From positions 372,001 to 436,000 of the forward strand of contig NZ_CP109451.1 in NCBI RefSeq assembly GCF_041438865.1: 64,000 bases of DNA. The letters run 5' to 3'. This DNA is from Streptomyces sp. NBC_01471 (GTDB lineage Bacteria > Actinomycetota > Actinomycetes > Streptomycetales > Streptomycetaceae). The notes under the pieces are model-generated. The model saw only the letters and a program-made list of their open reading frames with translations. It searched no databases and was not told the origin of the DNA. Position 1 is the first letter of the stretch. The number at the start of each line of letters is the position of its first letter. Below are positions 51,633 to 60,065 of the stretch, piece by piece. A program made the translations under genes and the position numbers.

Positions 51633-53310
51633 CGGCAGGCCCGTATGGGAGGCCCGGGAGCCACGGGCCGCAGGAGGCGGCCGGAGCCCGGGCGAGGCGC
51701 CCCGGGTGATCATCATCGGCGCGGGCATCGGCGGCCTCTCCACCGGCTGCTACGCGCAGATGAGCGGCGCCGAGACCCGGATCTTCGAGCGCCACGTCCT
51801 GCCCGGCGGCTGCTGCACGGCGTGGTCGCGCCAGGACTACGTCTTCGACTACTGCATCGAGTGGCTCACCGGCACGGGACACAACAACGACGCCAGCCGG
51901 GTCTGGCGGGAGCTCGGTGCGCTCGACGGCAAGACCATCGCGAACTTCGAGATGTTCAACACCGTCACCGACGAGACCGGCCGGTCGGTCACCTTCTACA
52001 ACGACCCCGACCGCCTCGAAGCGCACCTCCTGGAGATCTCGCCCGCAGACGCCCGCCCGATCCGCGCGTTCTGCCGCGACCTGCGGCGCTTCACCCGCAT
52101 CAACCTCTACCCCTTCCTGACCCCGCCGCCGCTCCAGTCCGCAAGCGAGAAGCTGGCCACCCTGCGCGCCGTCCTGCCCTCCTTCGCACTGCTCTGGCGC
52201 ACCGCGGTGACCCGTATGGAGACCTTCTGCGACCGGTTCGAGGACCCGCTGCTGCGCCGGGCCTTCCCGTTCATCTTCTTCCAGGACCACGAGGTCTTCC
52301 CGCTGCTGCCCTACCTGTTCAACATGGCCAGCGCCTTCCACCTCAACGCGGGCTTTCCGCAGGGCGGTTCCCTGGGGCTGGCCCGCTCGGTGGAGGAGCG
52401 CTACACGACGCTCGGCGGGCGGGTCGACTACCGGGCCAGGGTGGAACGCGTCCTGGTGGAGAACGACCGCGCGATCGGCGTGGAACTGCGGGGCGGGGAG
52501 CGGCACTTCGCCGACCACGTCGTCTCGGCCTGTGACGGCGCCACCACCATCGAGGGGCTGCTCGGCGGCCGCTATTCGAGCCCGAAGACCGACAAGCTCT
52601 TCAGCGAGATGCTGAGCCGCCCGGACATGCTCTACCCGGGTGTGGTCTCGGCCTTCGTCGGACTCGACGGTGAACTGGACCCGGACGCCCGGCACAGCAC
52701 CACCTATCTGCTCTCCGACGAGGACTGCGCCGCGCTGCCCGGCGTCCTCCAGAAGAGCCTCGTCGTGCAGATGCGCTCGCGCTACTCCGACGGTTTCGCC
52801 CCGCCCGGCAAGTCCGTCGTCCACTGCACCTACTTCAGCGACTACGACTCCTGGAAGCAGCTCCGGCGTACGGACCGCAAGGCGTACTGGGCCCGCAAGC
52901 AGGAGGTGGCCGACTTCGTCCGGGGCTTCCTGGAACGGCACCACCCGGGCATCGGCCGCGCCATCGAGGTCGTGGACGTCGCGTCCCCGGCGACCACCGA
53001 GCGGTACACCGGTGTACGGGGCGGCAGCATCCTCGGCTGGAAGTCCTTCACGCCGGCCGATGACGTGATCACGGGTCTGATCAACAAGGACCGGATGCGA
53101 CTGCCCGGCCTGGACGGCTTCTCCGTGGCGGGTCAGTGGTTCGGCGGCGGCAGCCTGATCCGCGCCGCCGCCAGCGGCCGGTTCGTCACCCAGTACCTGT
53201 GCAAGGAACTCGGTCTGGAATTCCGTGCCTGGGAGAGCGGCGGCACCGTCCCCTGGCATCCGGGAAAACTCGGACGGCTGCCCCAGCTCGAAACCCGCAG
53301 GGTGAGGTGA
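51622..53310 (+). CDS. ftdC: Phytoene-dehydrogenase-like FAD oxidoreductase (PTM cyclisation, first copy)
   Basis: A 562-residue flavoprotein whose ATG lies 11 bases inside the end of the PKS-NRPS gene, so the two are translationally coupled. IIIGAGIGGLSTGCYAQMSG is the FAD loop (GAG at about 33), with Glu closing strand two (IFERHVLPGGCCTAW). The C-terminal FAD motif is LDGFSVAGQWFGGGSLIRAA. In PTM pathways two such enzymes drive reductive and oxidative closure of the carbocyclic rings from the polyene precursor. Which bond this copy makes cannot be read from sequence. It is clearly paralogous to the next gene. Confidence 0.88.
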   Translation: MARDGRPVWEAREPRAAGGGRSPGEAPRVIIIGAGIGGLSTGCYAQMSGAETRIFERHVLPGGCCTAWSRQDYVFDYCIEWLTGTGHNNDASRVWRELGALDGKTIANFEMFNTVTDETGRSVTFYNDPDRLEAHLLEISPADARPIRAFCRDLRRFTRINLYPFLTPPPLQSASEKLATLRAVLPSFALLWRTAVTRMETFCDRFEDPLLRRAFPFIFFQDHEVFPLLPYLFNMASAFHLNAGFPQGGSLGLARSVEERYTTLGGRVDYRARVERVLVENDRAIGVELRGGERHFADHVVSACDGATTIEGLLGGRYSSPKTDKLFSEMLSRPDMLYPGVVSAFVGLDGELDPDARHSTTYLLSDEDCAALPGVLQKSLVVQMRSRYSDGFAPPGKSVVHCTYFSDYDSWKQLRRTDRKAYWARKQEVADFVRGFLERHHPGIGRAIEVVDVASPATTERYTGVRGGSILGWKSFTPADDVITGLINKDRMRLPGLDGFSVAGQWFGGGSLIRAAASGRFVTQYLCKELGLEFRAWESGGTVPWHPGKLGRLPQLETRRVR

Positions 53311-53317
53311 CGGTGAA

Positions 53318-54988
53318 ATGACCACGACGACACGCAGAAACAGCATGATCATCATCGGCGGGGGGCTCGGCGGTCTCTCCACCGGTGCCTACGGACAGAT
53401 GAACGGCTACCGCACCCGGGTCTTCGAGATGCACGAGATCCCGGGAGGCTGCTGCACCGGATGGGGCCGCGGCGAGTTCACCTTCGACGCCTGCATCAGC
53501 TGGCTGCTCGGCAACGGCCCCGGCAACGAGATGCACCAGATCTGGCTCGAACTCGGGGCGCTCCAGGGCAAGGAGATGCGCCACTTCGACGTCTTCAACA
53601 CCGTGCGGGGCACGGACGGCCGCACCGTCTACTTCTACTGCGACCCCGACCGGCTGGAAAGCCACCTGCTGTCCCTGTCCCCCGCCGACGCCCGCGCCAT
53701 CCGCTCCTTCTGCGCGGGTCTGCGCAAGTTCATCGCCTGCCTGCCGTCGTACCCCTTCCTCAAACCGGTGGCGCTGATGAGCCGCATGGAGCGCTGGCGG
53801 ATGCTGGCCGGGTTCCTGCCGTACTTCAACCTCTTCCGCATCTCGATGTCGGTCCTGATGACCGAGTACTCCACCCGCTTCAAGGACCCGCTCCTGAGGG
53901 ATGCCTTCAACTACATCCTCTACGAGAAGCACCCCGGATTCCCCGTCCTGCCCTTCTACTTCCAGATGGCCGCGCAGGCCCACCGGTCGGCAGGAGTGCC
54001 CGAGGGGGGCTCCCTGGGACTGGCACGCTCCATCGAGCAGCGCTACCTGGGCCTCGGCGGGGAGATCACCTACAACGCCATGGTCGAGGAGATCCTGGTC
54101 AAGAACGACCGGGCCGTCGGTGTACGCCTGTCCGACGGCCAGGAGCACTACGCCGACATCGTCGTCTCGGCCTGTGACGGCCCCAGGACGCTCCTGGAAC
54201 TCCTCGACGGCCGCTACCTCGACGACGGGTACGCCACCCTCTACCGGGAGACCCTGCACCAGCCCGGCATGGTCTTCCCCGGCTACGCGAGCGTCTTCCT
54301 CGGCCTGCGCCGCCCCTTCCCGGACGCCGACCCCACCACCACCCACCTGCTGGACGAGGCGACGGCCGCCCGGCTGACCGGTATCCGGCACCCCAGCCTC
54401 AACGTGCAGTTCCGCAGCCGCTTCTACCCCGAACTCTCGCCCCGCGACACCACCGTCATCTATGCCACCTACTTCTCCGACACGGACCCCTGGCGGGAGC
54501 TCGCCGAAGGCCCCGAAAGGCTCAGCCGCGCCCGCAGGGGGTCGGAGCTCCACACCCTCCCGGTGCGGCGCGGCAAGGCGTACGCCCTCGCGAAGCGGCG
54601 CACCAGGGATGCCGTCGTCGACTTCCTCGACGGCCTCTATCCGGGACTGAAGGACTCCGTCGCGGTGCGCGACACCTGCACCCCCCTCACCCAGATCCGC
54701 TACACCAACAGCTTCGAGGGCACCTTCCTCGGCTGGCAGCCCTTCATGGAGAGCGGCGAGGCGATGGAGGAGCTCGTCAAGAAGAACGGACCCGGCCTGC
54801 CCGGCCTGGAGAACTTCTACCTCTCCGGGGTGTGGGCCACCACCGGCGGCCTGATCCGCGCGGCCGCCGCCGGGCGCCAGGTCATGCAGTTCATCTGCCG
54901 GGACGACGGCATCGGCTTCACCGCCTCCGTCGACACCAGCGCTCCCCCACCGACCCACGTCGACATCCCCGTCGGCCCGCACCGCTGA
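53318..54988 (+). CDS. ftdD: Phytoene-dehydrogenase-like FAD oxidoreductase (PTM cyclisation, second copy)
   Basis: A 556-residue flavoprotein starting seven bases after the previous stop. MIIIGGGLGGLSTGAYGQMN is the FAD loop, and VFEMHEIPGGCCTGWG mirrors the paralogue. GNGPGNEMHQIWLELGALQG, SLGLARSIEQRYLGLGGEIT and LENFYLSGVWATTGGLIRAA align by eye along the full length with the first copy. Retention of two similar but clearly diverged copies implies two distinct ring-forming steps. It acts after release or on enzyme-bound polyene tetramate in the cytoplasm. Confidence 0.88.
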   Translation: MTTTTRRNSMIIIGGGLGGLSTGAYGQMNGYRTRVFEMHEIPGGCCTGWGRGEFTFDACISWLLGNGPGNEMHQIWLELGALQGKEMRHFDVFNTVRGTDGRTVYFYCDPDRLESHLLSLSPADARAIRSFCAGLRKFIACLPSYPFLKPVALMSRMERWRMLAGFLPYFNLFRISMSVLMTEYSTRFKDPLLRDAFNYILYEKHPGFPVLPFYFQMAAQAHRSAGVPEGGSLGLARSIEQRYLGLGGEITYNAMVEEILVKNDRAVGVRLSDGQEHYADIVVSACDGPRTLLELLDGRYLDDGYATLYRETLHQPGMVFPGYASVFLGLRRPFPDADPTTTHLLDEATAARLTGIRHPSLNVQFRSRFYPELSPRDTTVIYATYFSDTDPWRELAEGPERLSRARRGSELHTLPVRRGKAYALAKRRTRDAVVDFLDGLYPGLKDSVAVRDTCTPLTQIRYTNSFEGTFLGWQPFMESGEAMEELVKKNGPGLPGLENFYLSGVWATTGGLIRAAAAGRQVMQFICRDDGIGFTASVDTSAPPPTHVDIPVGPHR

Positions 54989-55001
54989 GAAAGGCACCTC
55001 C

Positions 55002-56243
55002 GTGACCGCGCACCCTGAAGTCAGCCCCGGCCCGGACACCTCCCCCGAGCCCCTCGCGTACCCGTTCTGGACCAGCGGGGGGCTCGGACTGCCCGACGGC
55101 TACCGGCGGCTGCGCGAGCAGCCCCCCGCCCGTGTCCGGCTGCCGTACGGAGACGACGCCTGGCTCGCCACCAGCTACGAGGACGTGCGTGCCGTCCTGT
55201 CGGACCCGCGCTTCAGCCTCGCGGAGGCGGTCCGCCGCGACCAGCCCCGTATCGGCCCCATGTCCCGGGCCGGCGGAGGTCTCATCGCCCTCGACGCCCC
55301 TCGCCACACGCAGCTGCGCGCGCTGCTGGCCAAGGAGTTCACCGCCCGCCGTATCGAACGGCTCCGCGGCCATGTCCGTGAGGTCACCGACGGGCTGCTC
55401 GACCGGATGGCGGCGGCCGGACCGCCCGCCGATCTCGTGGAGGATTTCGCCTTCCCCCTCCCCATGACCCTCATCTGCGAACTCACCGGGGTACCCGACG
55501 CCGACCAGCCGGCCGTACGCGCGTGGGCGGACACCGTCTGTTCCGGCAGCGTGACGCCCGAGACCGTGCAGCAGCACGCCAAGGACTTCTTCACCCGCAT
55601 GTGCGGCTGGATCGAGGCCCGTCGCCGCGCCCCCGCGGACGACCTGATCAGCATCCTGGTCCGGGCCTGCGGGGAAGGCCTCCTGACGGAGGAGGAGTTG
55701 ACGGGGCTGCTCAACGAGATCCTCATCGGCGGCTTCGTCACCACGACCAACCAGATCGCCAACTTCTTCGCGGTCCTGCTGCTCCCCCGGGAGGCGGGCG
55801 GCGGCGGCGCGGACGTACTGGCCACCGTCCGGTCCCGCCCCGACCTGATCCCCCGTGCCGTCGAGGAACTCCTGCGCCTCGTCCCCCTGCTCAACGGCCT
55901 CACCCTGCCCCGCTACGCCACCGAGGACGTGGAGCTGGGCGGCGTCCTGGTCAGGGCCGGTGAGCCGGTGGTGGTCTCGCAGGCGGCCGCCAACCACGAC
56001 CCCGGTGTCTTCCCGTCCCCCGACCGCATCGTGCTCGACCGCCCGGGCGCCCCGCACATCAGCTTCGGCCACGGCATCCACTACTGCCTCGGTGCCCACC
56101 TGGCCCGCCTCGAACTCCAGACGGCGCTGGAGCGGGTGACGGCGCGCCTGCCGGGTCTGCGGCTGGCCGTACCGGAGGAGGAACTGCACTGGCGGTCCAA
56201 GGAGTTCTTCAGCGGTCTCCGGTCATTGCCCGTCACCTGGTGA
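55002..56243 (+). CDS. Cytochrome P450 of the PTM cluster
   Basis: A 413-residue P450 with GTG at 55002, 13 bases after the second oxidoreductase and preceded by GAAAGG. The I-helix reads LIGGFVTTTNQIANFF (residues about 242-257), EELLRL holds ExxR, and the haem loop is FGHGIHYCLGAHLARLE with C362 as thiolate ligand. It is a bacterial class I P450 and needs separate ferredoxin and reductase, none of which is in the window. PTM clusters often end with a P450 (FtdF, IkaD or CftA type) that hydroxylates, epoxidises or oxidises the ring system. The exact type is not decided here, so no symbol is given. Confidence 0.9.
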   Translation: MTAHPEVSPGPDTSPEPLAYPFWTSGGLGLPDGYRRLREQPPARVRLPYGDDAWLATSYEDVRAVLSDPRFSLAEAVRRDQPRIGPMSRAGGGLIALDAPRHTQLRALLAKEFTARRIERLRGHVREVTDGLLDRMAAAGPPADLVEDFAFPLPMTLICELTGVPDADQPAVRAWADTVCSGSVTPETVQQHAKDFFTRMCGWIEARRRAPADDLISILVRACGEGLLTEEELTGLLNEILIGGFVTTTNQIANFFAVLLLPREAGGGGADVLATVRSRPDLIPRAVEELLRLVPLLNGLTLPRYATEDVELGGVLVRAGEPVVVSQAAANHDPGVFPSPDRIVLDRPGAPHISFGHGIHYCLGAHLARLELQTALERVTARLPGLRLAVPEEELHWRSKEFFSGLRSLPVTW

Positions 56244-56269
56244 GGATGAGGCGACTCATTCGACCTCAC
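56240..56269 (+). terminator. Possible hairpin at the end of the PTM operon
   Basis: GTGAGG (56240-56245) pairs with CCTCAC (56264-56269), and inside it ATGAG (56246-56250) pairs with CTCAT (56255-56259). The structure overlaps the P450 stop codon. There is no clear T-run, as is usual in Streptomyces. A weak candidate. Confidence 0.35.
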
Positions 56270-56303
56270 CAGCAAGTAAGGGCTGCCTATTGCCCAGTTC
56301 ATC

Positions 56304-56339
56304 TATAATGATCCGCAGGAAGAGTGTTCTCTATACACT
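56304..56339 (+). promoter_or_regulatory. Promoter and operator of the GntR gene
   Basis: A consensus TATAAT at 56304-56309 is a likely -10 box; no good -35 is seen. Just downstream, 56323-56339 reads AGTGTTCTCTATACACT, with AGTGT/ACACT arms, a plausible autoregulatory site for the FCD-type GntR protein encoded next. Confidence 0.5.
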
Positions 56340-56385
56340 GACGGCGTTGCCAAGGCAATGATTCCCAGACAGGACGATCTTGTCG

Positions 56386-57129
56386 ATGACAAGCGACTGG
56401 AAGAGTGACGCTGCACCTGCTGGACGGGGGAGCCGGCGACTCGCCGAGACCGTGGCGGAGCTGATCGAGAAGGACATCGTCAAGGAGGGCTGGCGCACCG
56501 GAACGGTCCTCGGATCCGAGCGGGACCTGATCGAACGCTACGGCGTGAGCCGCGCCGTGTTCCGCGAAGCCGTGCGGCTCATCGAGCATCACCAGATGGC
56601 ACGCATGCGGCGTGGTCCGGGCGGTGGCCTCGTCGTCACCGAACCGGACCCCGGCATCGTCCGCGATGCCGCGCGGGTCTATCTCCGGCACGCGGCCGTC
56701 AGCCGGCGTCAGCTGTTCGAGGCGAGGATGGCCCTCGAACTCGCAGGTGTCACCACCGCGATCGAGAAGCTGACCGAGCCGGGAATCGCCCGCCTGACGG
56801 ACGCGCTCGACACCGAGCAGGAGCTCATCGATCAGGGTGTGACGCTCGGGCACGCACGGAATCTCCACCGCGTGATCGCGGAACTGGCCGGGAATCCGGC
56901 CATCACCCTCTTCGTCGAGGTGCTGGCCCAGCTCGACCAGGACATGGTGCAGCACGAATGGGAGTCCGGCGACCAACCGGACGAGGAGAACCACGATGCC
57001 GCGGCCCAGTCCCACCAGGCACACCGGGCGATGGTCGAGGCGATCGTGGCCGGCGACGCCCCACTCGCGCAGCACCGGATGCGGCGGCACTTGCAGGCCG
57101 TGGCCGAGCTCCTGAACAACGAGTCGTAG
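56386..57129 (+). CDS. GntR-family regulator with FCD (FadR-like) ligand domain
   Basis: A 247-residue protein from the ATG at 56386; a TTG two codons earlier (56380) is equally close to AGGAC. The winged helix has LAETVAELIEKDIVKEGWRT, then GSERDLIERYGVSRAVFREA and VRLIEHHQMARMRRGPGGGL. The all-helical FCD domain includes RRQLFEARMALELAGVTTAI and the metal-ligand His of HARNLHRVIAELAGN, with a later H in AHRAMVEAI. FCD regulators respond to small carboxylates or acyl-CoA. It lies upstream of acyl-CoA ligase and dehydrogenase genes, so it likely controls that catabolic set. Confidence 0.9.
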   Translation: MTSDWKSDAAPAGRGSRRLAETVAELIEKDIVKEGWRTGTVLGSERDLIERYGVSRAVFREAVRLIEHHQMARMRRGPGGGLVVTEPDPGIVRDAARVYLRHAAVSRRQLFEARMALELAGVTTAIEKLTEPGIARLTDALDTEQELIDQGVTLGHARNLHRVIAELAGNPAITLFVEVLAQLDQDMVQHEWESGDQPDEENHDAAAQSHQAHRAMVEAIVAGDAPLAQHRMRRHLQAVAELLNNES

Positions 57130-57154
57130 GCACAGGCCCCCTGGTATTGAGGCG

Positions 57155-57280
57155 GAGTACACAAAAAGTGCACTCTTTGACGGGGACAGAGGCGCGCTTG
57201 ATCACGAGCAAGGGCCCCGTAAGGCGAGTTCCGTCTGATCCATCAACGGGCTAGACCTTGCGATCAAGCAATGAGTACAC
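57155..57280. promoter_or_regulatory. Palindromic site and half site before the catabolic genes
   Basis: Positions 57155-57175 read GAGTACAC-AAAAA-GTGCACTC, an 8-bp inverted repeat with one mismatch. GAGTACAC recurs at 57273-57280. Both lie in the 342-bp gap before the cyclase-family gene. They resemble the AGTGT/ACACT element in front of the GntR gene and GTACTC at 62981, so a shared regulator is plausible. No coding sequence is supported in the gap 57130-57471. Confidence 0.5.
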
Positions 57281-57471
57281 TGAACTAATGCTGAGCAGCA
57301 TGGGCTTCATGGAGCGCACTCCGCGTTCGGCCGCACCTTGGCGTGGAGCTCGCCGCCGCCCGCGGCAATCACCGGACCGGTACTGACAGCCGGCGCCGGC
57401 ATGTCTGTCACGACCTGATCAACAGCAGCGTTCGGACCACCTCTCCAGCGCCTCGCGAAAGGGACGTCCCC

Positions 57472-58350
57472 ATGAACTCCCAGACCCAGCCGCACCACGG
57501 CGCGGACGGCCTTCTCCGTCATCTCGGCATCCCTGCCAGAGGCGCGGTGTACGACCTGTCCTCGGGTTGGTGGCGGCACATGCCGACCTTTGACGGCTAT
57601 CCGAGTTTCGAGGTCCTCACCTACAGCTCACCGCAGGGCCAGCGAGCGGCTCGGCGATTCCCGTTCGACGACCCCGATGCCAACCAGGTCCAGTTCGGCT
57701 ATGTGTCCGAGCTCATGTCGGGAAGCCTGCACACCGGGACCCATATCGACGCCCTCTGCCATGTGACGTGCGGGGCGAACGACGAATGGCACGGCGGTGT
57801 GTCGGCGAACGAGGCACTGGGCAATTACGGTGCCGAACGCGAGGACGCGTCGGAGTTGGCTCCCATCATAGGAAGAGGCGTTCTGCTGGACGTCCCCGGA
57901 GCGCTCGGACTCGATGTCCTGCCGCCCCACTTCGCCATCGGTGAGCGGCATCTGCGGGAGGCGGCGGATGCCGCCCAGGTGACGGTCCAGGACGGGGACA
58001 TCGTGCTGGTGCGGACGGGGCAGATGAAGTTCTGGCCCGACACCGACCTGATCCGCGAGCACAGCGGCGGAAGTGGCGTGGCACTGGACGGAGCACAGTG
58101 GCTCGTGTCGCAGGGCGCTCGCTACGTGGGCGCGGACACCATGTCCTTCGAGGTGAGGCCGTCGACAGTGCCCGGGAACCAGCTCCCGGTGCACCTGTAC
58201 CTGCTCCAGGAGCAGGGCATCCACATCATGGAGTGGGTCAACTGCGAGGGCCTGGCGGCCGAGGCGGTCTCCAGCTTCCTCTTCGTGGGCCTGCCGCTGA
58301 CCATTCGCGGCGGCACCGGGTCGCCGCTCCGGCCGATCGCCGTGGCGTAA
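57472..58350 (+). CDS. Cyclase-family metal-dependent hydrolase (kynurenine formamidase-like)
   Basis: A 292-residue protein from the ATG at 57472 after GAAAGGG. It carries the PF04199 metal motif HxGTHxDxxxH as GSLHTGTHIDALCHVTCG, preceded by VYDLSSGWWRHMPTFDGYPS. GDIVLVRTGQMKFW and YVGADTMSFEVRPS are also typical. The family includes formamidases, isatin hydrolases and uncharacterised 'cyclases' that open cyclic amides or esters with Mn or Zn. In this setting, ahead of acyl-CoA ligases, it may produce a carboxylate that is then activated as a CoA ester. That order is inferred. Confidence 0.88.
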   Translation: MNSQTQPHHGADGLLRHLGIPARGAVYDLSSGWWRHMPTFDGYPSFEVLTYSSPQGQRAARRFPFDDPDANQVQFGYVSELMSGSLHTGTHIDALCHVTCGANDEWHGGVSANEALGNYGAEREDASELAPIIGRGVLLDVPGALGLDVLPPHFAIGERHLREAADAAQVTVQDGDIVLVRTGQMKFWPDTDLIREHSGGSGVALDGAQWLVSQGARYVGADTMSFEVRPSTVPGNQLPVHLYLLQEQGIHIMEWVNCEGLAAEAVSSFLFVGLPLTIRGGTGSPLRPIAVA

Positions 58351-58372
58351 CCGGCCGGGGAGGCGCGTCACG

Positions 58373-59953
58373 ATGCACGGAATGGTCTTCTCCGAACTGA
58401 CTCCGGTGGCGTTCGCCGCGCGCGCCGCCAAGGTGTTCGCCGACCGCCTCGCGGTCGTCGACGGCGACCTGCGGTACTCCTATGCCGAACTCTGGGAACG
58501 GGCGCAGGCGTTGGCCGGCGTGCTGGCCGGGCACGGAGTGCGGCCGGGGGACCGGGTCGCGGTGCTGGCCCCCAACACCCATGTACTGCTGGAGGCGCAC
58601 TACGGAGTTCCGCTGGCCGGGGCGGTGCTCGTGGCACTCAACACCAGGCTGGCGCCGGCCGAGATCGCCTACATCCTGGACCACAGCGCTGCTGATGTGG
58701 TGATCGTGGACGCCACCTGCCGCGAGGTGCTGACCGAGGCACTGAAGCACAGCGGGGTCCGGCCGACAGTGATCGACTCGGGGCGGCCGCAGGACGCGTA
58801 CGAGTCCCTGCTGGCAGGCGCCACCCCGCGGGCGGTGGCGGTCACCGATGAGAGATCCCTGCTCTCGATCAACTACACGAGCGGTACGACCGGACGGCCG
58901 AAGGGAGTGATGTACCACCACCGTGGTGCCTATCTCCAGGCGCTGGCGATGGCCTACCACGCCAAGCTGGACACGTCGTCACGATATCTGTGGACGCTGC
59001 CGATGTTCCACACGAACGGCTGGTGCTTCCCGTGGGCGGTGACCGCGGCCGGGGCGGTGCACCACTGTCTGCGCAAGGTGAACCCGCCGGACATCTGGCG
59101 GGCCATCCGCGAGAGCGGTGTCACCCACTTCTGTGCCGCACCCACCGTGCTGGCCATGCTGGCCGATGACCCCGCTGCGGCAGCAGAGGTCTCCCACCCG
59201 GTGCAGGTGTTCGTCGGGGGCGCGCCGCCCTGGCCGGCCCTGCTCGCCAGGATGAGCGCGCTCGGCATCGGGGTCCGTCATCTCTACGGACTCACCGAGA
59301 CGTTCGGCCCAGCGGTCGTGTGTGACTGGCAGCCCGAGTGGCAGGACCTGCCGGCCGGACAGCGCGCACCGCTGATGGCGCGACAGGGCATCGCGAACAT
59401 CATCGCCGAACCGCTGCGGGTGGTCGATTCCCGGGGCGCCGACGTGCCGGCCGACGGCAGCACGCTCGGCGAGATCCTGCTGCGCGGCAACGACGTGATG
59501 CTCGGCTACTACCGCGACGAGGAAGCGACCGGGGCCGCGGTGACCACCGACGGCTGGTTCCGCTCGGGCGACCTGGGCGTCATGCACCCGGACGGCTATG
59601 TCGAGCTGCGCGACAGAGCCAAGGACGTCATCATCTCCGGCGGGGAGAACATCGCCTCCGTCGAGGTGGAGAGCGCGCTCACCGAACACCCGGCGGTGCT
59701 GGAGGCCGCTGTCGTCGGCGCACCGCACCCGAAGTGGGGTGAGGTTCCGATCGCGTACGTCACGGTCCGGGCCGGCGCATCGGTCACCGAAGCAGAACTG
59801 GTCACCTTCGTGCGGGACAGGATCGCGGGGTTCAAGGCACCACGCCAGGTGGTCTTCTGCGAGCTGCCCAGGACGTCGACCGGAAAGATCCGGAAGAACC
59901 TGTTGCGGCAGCGGTCCTCTCGCTCCGCGATCGCACAGCCCCCCGACCAGTGA
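58373..59953 (+). CDS. AMP-dependent acyl-CoA synthetase (medium/long-chain type)
   Basis: A 526-residue adenylate-forming enzyme with ATG at 58373, 22 bases after the cyclase gene. Motifs in order: INYTSGTTGRPKGVMYHHRG (P-loop), LYGLTETFGPAV (A5-like), DGWFRSGDLGVMHPDGYVEL and RAKDVIISGGENIASVEVES, then the catalytic Lys in PRTSTGKIRKNLL. LPMFHTNGWCFPW is characteristic of medium-chain fatty acyl or 3-methylmercaptopropionyl-CoA ligase-like enzymes. It activates a carboxylic acid to its CoA thioester. Close spacing implies co-transcription with the cyclase gene. Confidence 0.92.
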   Translation: MHGMVFSELTPVAFAARAAKVFADRLAVVDGDLRYSYAELWERAQALAGVLAGHGVRPGDRVAVLAPNTHVLLEAHYGVPLAGAVLVALNTRLAPAEIAYILDHSAADVVIVDATCREVLTEALKHSGVRPTVIDSGRPQDAYESLLAGATPRAVAVTDERSLLSINYTSGTTGRPKGVMYHHRGAYLQALAMAYHAKLDTSSRYLWTLPMFHTNGWCFPWAVTAAGAVHHCLRKVNPPDIWRAIRESGVTHFCAAPTVLAMLADDPAAAAEVSHPVQVFVGGAPPWPALLARMSALGIGVRHLYGLTETFGPAVVCDWQPEWQDLPAGQRAPLMARQGIANIIAEPLRVVDSRGADVPADGSTLGEILLRGNDVMLGYYRDEEATGAAVTTDGWFRSGDLGVMHPDGYVELRDRAKDVIISGGENIASVEVESALTEHPAVLEAAVVGAPHPKWGEVPIAYVTVRAGASVTEAELVTFVRDRIAGFKAPRQVVFCELPRTSTGKIRKNLLRQRSSRSAIAQPPDQ

Positions 59954-60065
59954 CGTGAATGCCGCACGGGGCGAGCTTCGCCGGTCTCCTGCCGCCCGAG
60001 ATCTCGGAGCAGGGTCCGCCGATCAGAAGGAACCCACGTTCAAGAGCAGCGGACCGGGAGAGAAC

